Below the pieces are notes generated by a model. It saw only the letters and a program-made list of their open reading frames with translations, searched no databases and had not been told where the DNA came from. This document shows, one piece after another, positions 58,208 through 64,000 of a DNA stretch of 64,000 bases. Every line of letters begins with the position of its first letter. Positions within the stretch are counted from its first letter, which is position 1. The stretch is from Symsagittifera roscoffensis. Lineage: Eukaryota; Xenacoelomorpha; Acoela; Convolutidae. The stretch lies in NCBI RefSeq assembly GCF_963678635.1, contig NC_087068.1, positions 19,331,789 to 19,395,788 of the forward strand, in the 5' to 3' direction. The position numbers were made by a program, and so were the translations under genes.

Positions 58208-58453
58208 AAATTTAGAAAGCAAAACTAAATTAACTCTTGGTTCACCAGCTACTGAAACTCACAACTGAATTCGAACCAAACCAGCTGTACTCATTATTCA
58301 AAATTTCCAGGAATTTATCATTCTTATGAAAAGTGCATTGGACAGAGTCACGCACCGCAAAGCGACAGGTTACTTTTCGGAACTGAAGATAATTTTTGAG
58401 AGCTATACGCTGCGTATGTCCATTGCTTTCTATTTTGTACAATAGATATAGTT

Positions 58454-58459
58454 AATAAA
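58454..58459 (+). terminator. Polyadenylation signal AATAAA
   Basis: The first AATAAA downstream of the HERC2 stop, about 247 nt away, followed by A/T-rich sequence. A cleavage site near 58475-58485 is inferred. Confidence 0.6.
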
Positions 58460-58489
58460 ACAAAAATTATGAATTTAGATTTATTAACG

Positions 58490-59700
58490 TCATTTGATTT
58501 TCAAGTGTATAGGCCGTGATAGTATTTTTTGTTTGTTTTTCAGGAAAAATCATCTAAATTTATTCACACTCAAATTTGATTATTCGCGGTTGACGTTTGA
58601 TTTCTTAAGTTCAGTTTCAGAAAATGACCTCGGCTAGTTATTTTAAACTTGCGGTTTGCAAGCGTTAAGAAATCGGAATATACTTTTTCGGCCTAACAAC
58701 TAATTTAACAGAATGACTTGAATCGTTTTACTCTTGATCCATAAATATACAAAAACTAGGCGTTACTTCGGGCATGTGGAATGGAAAAGTCAATGGTTTG
58801 AATCGACCAGGACCCGTTTCTTTGTAAACGGAAAACTTAACGGGATTCAAAAAAATTTTGGACTTCGATTTGCTTGTTTTTTGTTGGCTTTGTTGCCGCA
58901 GCACCAGTTTTGCCTAACACTTAGGCATCTATAAACTAAAATTTAAAGTGCTTTCTATATATTCCGGTGAAGTTATTAGAATCCATGACATTTTTTTTTT
59001 TTTCATTTTAAAAAATTTTTTTGGAAGTTAGTTTTGAAATTCTTAATTTTGTTTTTACATTAAACTTCCATGCCAGAAAAAAATCTATTGCCAATTTAAG
59101 TAACTTTTTACGCTGTATTCCACAGGCTTAAATTTTTGTATCGCAAATGGTGAGAAACTCTGCTTCGCATTGTGTCTAAATAGTATAAATTTCAGTAAAG
59201 AAGGCCACTCATAAGTAAATCTTGAAATTCAAAGAACCTTAACTTATTAGTGTTTACCCGTTCGATAAGCTAGGGTGTTGCAACCGCGTTAGACATTCAA
59301 AACTAATCTACCACCCAGTGCATCTGGTGTAGAGTAACACACTTGCTTGAGGCGACAACAGCGTGTGGTTCAAATCGGGTCGGAAACTTTTTTCAAATTT
59401 GAAAATTTCTGCTTTTTTAGTATCATCCGTCGGTTTATTTTCGTGGACGTAGTTCTTTTAGCATGGACTCTTTTTGCTCAGCTTTATTTTATTTCCCTGA
59501 ACGAAATTTCTGAAGCTATTGATTTTTTGCAGAGTTTGAGTTTTATTAGTTTGTTGAAACGTTTTTCACAAAAAATTATTGAAAAAAAACTTTAATTTTG
59601 CACTGAATTGTTACGTATGCGTCACTGTTCGAAGTTAGCTTAATGTTTATTGGGTCGATGACTTAAGTTCAGAATCTTATATGTCAGGCTCAAATTTACT
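58490..59700. repeat. Downstream repeats: MITE fragment, fourth-type composite, tRNA-like block
   Basis: 58495-58640 is a MITE left part (TATAGGCCGTGATAG, TTATTCGCGGTTGACG). 58675-59190 resembles 19235-19950 (TTTTTCGGCCTAACAA, GGTTTGAATCGACCAGGACC, tail AACTCTGCTTCGCATTGTGT). 59325-59390 has another tRNA-like block (GGTGTAGAGTAACAC, B-box-like GGTTCAAATCGG). 59640-59760 is a short MITE fragment. Confidence 0.5.
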
Positions 59701-59774
59701 TTTTTGTGGTTTGATGTTTTTCATGTTCAGTTTATTATCTTTGTTAAATACGAAAGTGTAAAGGTGAGAAAAAA

Positions 59775-61310
59775 AGCGGAGAACATTCTCTACATTGTGT
59801 CACAGGCAGTTTTCAATGTTTGCTTATGTTATTCGCAAGTACGTGCTTGTTGTGAAGAAAATACACATCGAGAAAAGCTTAAAACGGCACATCGAGACGC
59901 TCTGCCGTTTTGGATCTTTAAGGACAATGCTCACAATTTGGCCGAAATCTATTGTCATATGTTCAACTTGTGCTTGGAACAAGGTATTTTCCCGGAGTTT
60001 TGCTTGCAAAAATATCTCCCTTGCCAAAAGTTTCGTCTCCAAAGCAGCCAAAGGATTTGAGGCCTGTCTCTGTTACTTCTGTTATGTCCAGAGTGTTTGA
60101 AAGGTTAATTTACCAGAACTATCTGCAAGGCCCTTATAACAGATGGCTTACACGTAACCAGTATGGTTTTGGTAAACATTCTTCTACTTCCTGTATGCTC
60201 ATTAGGCTGCAACATCATCTCTGGAATTTCCGTGAAAACTATGATTATGTTCGCTTCTTTTCTCTAGATATGTCAAAAGCTTTTGATACTATTTCCCACA
60301 AGAGTGTTATAGAAGGAGTAATGAATATTGTCCCAGTAGTCGATCCTGCGGTTGTCAACGTAATCATTAACTTCTTGCAAAATAGAGCCCATTATACATC
60401 TCTCAATGGCTTGGATTCAACTGTTTTGTATACTAATCAGGGTGTCCCTCAGGGCACTGTCCTTGGTCCGCCTCCTTACAATTGCTCTACCCATGCTATT
60501 GATGTTTCAGATAATTCCACCACGTTATCAACTTATGCTGACGATAACAATCCTCTTGTAGCTGGCTGCAATAGCGCTGACAATGCTCGGGAAGTTATTA
60601 GTTCGCTCTGTCACCAATTTGACGCAAGAAACTTGTTTCTCAATGTTCAAAAATCTTCCAAGGAAATGCGTATCATTTTCAACCATAGTGGCATTAATGC
60701 CATACATATGGTTGAGGGCATTGAGGTTGTTGATGACCTCAAAGTGCTGGGGTTTACGATTGACTCCAAATTTCGTTTTTCTAAGCATATTGTTAAAGCT
60801 GTTAAACAATCGAATTCTATATTTTTTTCAATCTGGCGCCTTGGTAAAATCGGTTATTCGAAGGACGAACTTGCTATTTTGTATCGTGCTTTTATTATCC
60901 CAAAGCTTTACTATGGCATTAATGTTAGGGGTGGTTCAAATGTTAAAGATCTAGAGAAGATAAATTTGTTTCAAAGACGTGCAATAAGGCTCGGCGTTAC
61001 TGATACTTATGAACCAATATCTGCAACTATTAGAAGAGCTGACCAAAAACTCTACGATGCAATCCTCCAAACGGGTGCTGATCATCTGTTGTTTGATTTA
61101 GTTCCGACACGTTCTACCTACTCAGCAAACAACCTGCGCTGTCGTGATCCACCTATTGCTCGCTGTAAGATGGAGAGGCAAATGAAAATATTTCCTTATC
61201 GCCTGCTGCGCAGACTTCATGACATATAGTTTAATTTGATATGTCTTATTACGATTTATAGATGTAATTCTATAACTAATTTAAGTATCTATCTATCTAT
61301 CTATCTTAAA
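59775..61310 (+). mobile_element. 5'-truncated LINE: reverse transcriptase with (ATCT)n tail
   Basis: The main frame (about 60000-61229) carries RT blocks: PKDLRPVSVTSVMSRVFERL (60050), FFSLDMSKAFDTISHKSV (60260), NQGVPQGTVLGP (60440, normally GVPQGSVLGP) and catalytic LSTYADDNNPL (60530). It continues to the C-terminal LYYGINVRGGSNVKDLEKIN and a stop at 61229. A frameshift near 60000 separates LAEIYCHMFNLCLEQGIFP from the main frame. The 3' end is an ATCTATCT microsatellite (61286-61306), typical of LINE integration. Only one break was noticed, so it is younger than the intron 14 LINE. No endonuclease part remains. Confidence 0.85.
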
Positions 61311-64000
61311 AATCATTTTAAACTAACAGGCAAAATCTGAATTCAAACAAATCTTCATATGAATGCGAAAGAAAGACAGATCGAAAGGAGGTCTTTTTAT
61401 AATTAAGTGTGCCTTATGTGATCAAATTAAGCACTGAATGGCTAGAACAAATAAGCTAGCTGATTTATTTGCAGGATATTTGAGGAAAGCAGTGAAGCTT
61501 TTTAGAAAGGCCGAGATGAATTTTGTTTTAAATTTTTTTTTCAGTAAAAATACTGCAATTTAATAGCACTCAAAAATTATTTTTTCAGTATTAATGAAAG
61601 CAGGAAGTTGAAGACGAATAATCAGTTTTTGCAAAAAACTTTTTTTTTAGCTTGTTTCAAGTGTGTGTCACACAAAAGGGCAGTTTCGTGAAGAAGTGTT
61701 CTGAAAAATCTTTGCGGAAAGAAATTGATCTTTTTAAGTTCAGTTCATTTCTTTTGTTTGAAGGAGGGCAAATTCCACTCCACTGTCAAAAAGCACAACT
61801 GTTAAAGTCGCCAAAAGTGTGATTGACTTCTAATTTCGAAAAAAAAAATTAATTATCAAATTTCACAGCAAAAAAAGTTTCACCTACTGATATAGTTTTC
61901 TCGCATTGGGTTTTTTTTATCAAGAGTTGCGATCATAAATTGTTCAAAAATTTAAAAGAATTCTAAGTTTATCTATTTTTTTTGAAACTCATATGCTTAG
62001 ATTTTATAAAAAAAAACTAAGTCAATTTAATTCGAAGCTGTTTTAAAACCCCGCACCTTGTATCTCTTGTGAGTGAACCTAATGAAATGAACTGATAACG
62101 CCCATTACTTATTCACGATCCAGATAGAATAAAGATGTTTTGTGATTGGCTCAGGAATCAAAGTGGAAAACACGATAACAAATGACCACTTGAATGGAAA
62201 ACTTGACGAATCAAAAAAATTTCCTTTGAGGAGACTCAATTGTACAAGTGAAAACTGTCAATGATGCATACATACGACCCGTAAGAGAGCTGCAAAAACA
62301 GGAGTACAATTTGCTGTGCAGACTGGAATATAACGTCCTAATTTTTATTTGAAAAAGTGGAAAAGTTCCCTGAAACATGGCTTTTTGCTGCGAACAAGCT
62401 TGTATCCCCAAGTCCCAGGTCTTAAAAGTGACCTTAATAAGCCTCTATACCACGCAGTTTATAGTATATCAGCCTGTACAGGTTGTCTGACGCCTCACAC
62501 TCAAATTCGTTACATACAGGAGGCTAAAAAAGACCAAGAACTTGTCAGATTTCCATGAAATTTTTTCTTGCAAACGTAACACAAAGTTGCACCCCGATGC
62601 CGCTGATGCCCAAAACCGCCGATGCACCCCGATGCCGCTTATGCTCACCAATAGCTTCTTCAAGCTTTTTGTTTTGCTTAACACCATTGAAGAGGCCTTG
62701 AACCTTTTACATTAAGTCCAAATTACCTTTTTTGCTTAAAAATCACTCATATTCAGTATGGAATCATTTAGAAAAACCTTGCTCGCACTGGTTTGCTCTT
62801 TTCGTACAAGCCTTATACTTCACTTTACCAATTTTTTGAATACGCTAATTGACATTAACTCAGCTTAAAATGCAGTTTTTGCTAATTAATGATTGTAAAT
62901 AATCATCGGCTTAACTTACTCATTCGGTGATAGCTGGCGCATTCTGTCTCCTGCACTTGTCAGCCTTGCTGTTAAGCCGACATATCTTAAAAGCAAGGGA
63001 TTGGTGGAAAGTGGAGGAAACTGAAACCTTTGCCACAGAGAGTCAAAATTGCATGGGACCAAGCATAAGGGAGATACAAACTCTTACACTCCAAGATCCT
63101 AAAGAAGGAAAGCTTCTTCCGCTGAAAACCTTAGAAGTTGTTGCCGCTCTAAATTAGTTTTCCGCCGTCTGATTTTTTTTAGGTTCAATTCAAAATAATT
63201 TGATAAATTGAAGGCAAACTACGCGAAACTAAGTGATTAATTTTGCTTAAAAGTTTTCAAATTTGCGAATTATGAATGAATTTGTTGAAGAATATTAAAA
63301 TACTTTCAAAATTCTCAGCCAAATTTCTCAGATAAATTTTAAATTCGCTAAGAATCGGAATTTTTCGGTAATAGTCAGCAAAAGTTCTATTTTTTTTACT
63401 GTGTATTATATAGCTATCAAGTAACTGCGCTGAGGTTTGGGTATTGATTTTTCTACGATGAAAATGATTTTTTTTCTCCTCGAAAAACTCAGGGAAATAA
63501 AACTAAGAATTTCAGCTTTCTAGAAAAGCTCATTAATAGGGCGCCATAGACATGCAGTTTGTGATCCTATGGTTTCGCAATTGATGCAAAGCTGAGCTTC
63601 GTCGCTGATTCAATGCGTGGAATGAGCTGTTTCAAGCCGTTTCTCTCGTTGTGAAAAATGAAAAACATCCAGGAAAATAACGAAAAAAAAACTCAAGCAT
63701 AGCAATCAGCGAATGTTGTGATCTACGCCAAAAACTTAATTAATTGAATATTTCCAACTTTGTAAGAGCGACAGAGGCACATACTTGAGGCACAAACACC
63801 TATTCAGATTTGTTTTATTTTAGGAAAATCGTTGTTCCCGGATAGAAGAATTTTTTTAGATGACCGAAAAATATTTTGTTCCCGGATAGTCGAAAAACAA
63901 ATTTTTCCCGTATAGTCCAAAACAAATTTGGCGTATCAAAGTAGTCGCACTTTCATTGCTTCGTAACTCCATGAAATCAAAATTTATACGCATAAAAATG
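61310..64000. other. Downstream intergenic region, no gene supported
   Basis: 61720-62030 is a MITE fragment (AGTTCAGTTCATTTCTTTTG, TTCACAGCAAAAAAAGTTTC). 62585-62645 holds a GC-richer tandem of CACCCCGATGCCGCT-like units. Open stretches at 62349-62558 and 62927-63157 have no recognisable similarity. A degenerate composite tail (GCAAAGCTGAGCTTCGTC) lies at about 63588-63608. 63825-63920 repeats GTTCCCGGATAG three times. Confidence 0.5.

Noticed and set aside
62927-63157. Small gene downstream of HERC2
   Set aside because: 76 codons, no recognisable domain or supporting signals; left as undetermined.
1-64000. CRISPR array or prokaryotic operon
   Set aside because: Spliced animal gene, no short spaced repeats of CRISPR type; the 76-bp array has no unique spacers.

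Overview
The window is dominated by one giant metazoan gene on the + strand, an orthologue of HERC2 (the HECT and RCC1-like E3 ubiquitin ligase). I could thread 34 exons from about 873 to a stop codon at 58205-58207. All reading phases agree, giving 4,970 codons. The N-terminus is missing and probably lies to the left. The domain order is that of HERC2: a degenerate first RCC1-like propeller, a cytochrome-b5-like segment, a split MIB/HERC2 domain, a UBA-like segment, CPH, a second MIB/HERC2-like barrel, DOC/APC10, propeller 2, a central region with a beta-sandwich, propeller 3 and a HECT domain with its catalytic Cys. The C-terminal tail is longer than the vertebrate one. Splicing, AT-rich introns and the presence of all HERC2 modules point to an invertebrate animal. 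I could not place it further.

Layout: 1-872 holds repeats upstream of the first recognised exon. 873-18574 carries the RLD1-to-DOC half in a few very large exons (2.4 and 3.7 kb). 18575-32825 carries DOC and propeller 2 across large introns. Intron 12 hosts a nested, oppositely oriented gene for an unrecognised multipass membrane protein (28888-30468, - strand). 32826-40104 carries the central region, and its largest intron holds a decayed CR1-like LINE. 40105-51092 carries propeller 3, split by repeat-filled introns, one of which holds a retroelement fragment. 51093-58207 carries HECT and the tail. 58208-64000 is the 3' UTR followed by repeats, including a second LINE, with no further gene I can support.

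The introns are a repeat landscape in their own right. The main families are: (1) a roughly 450-bp MITE-like family with terminal inverted AGAGTCAATGAACG; (2) composite elements of 350-700 bp with a hairpin near each end and one of several unrelated tRNA-like (A box/B box) cassettes inside, ending in a shared GCGAAGC..GCTTCGC hairpin plus CTCTGTGTAA; (3) a hAT-like MITE with an 8-bp target duplication; (4) a tandem-unit family ending in a CCAGC..GCTGG hairpin; (5) several minisatellites, one with an exact 76-bp period. Some copies end within about 20 nt of HERC2 splice acceptors.

The HERC2 parts should act together in one cytoplasmic/nuclear E3 ligase. Propellers 2 and 3 and HECT are well conserved. 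Propeller 1 is eroded and the ZZ zinc finger is not recognisable, so this lineage may have lost part of the substrate- or SUMO/histone-reading surface known from vertebrates.
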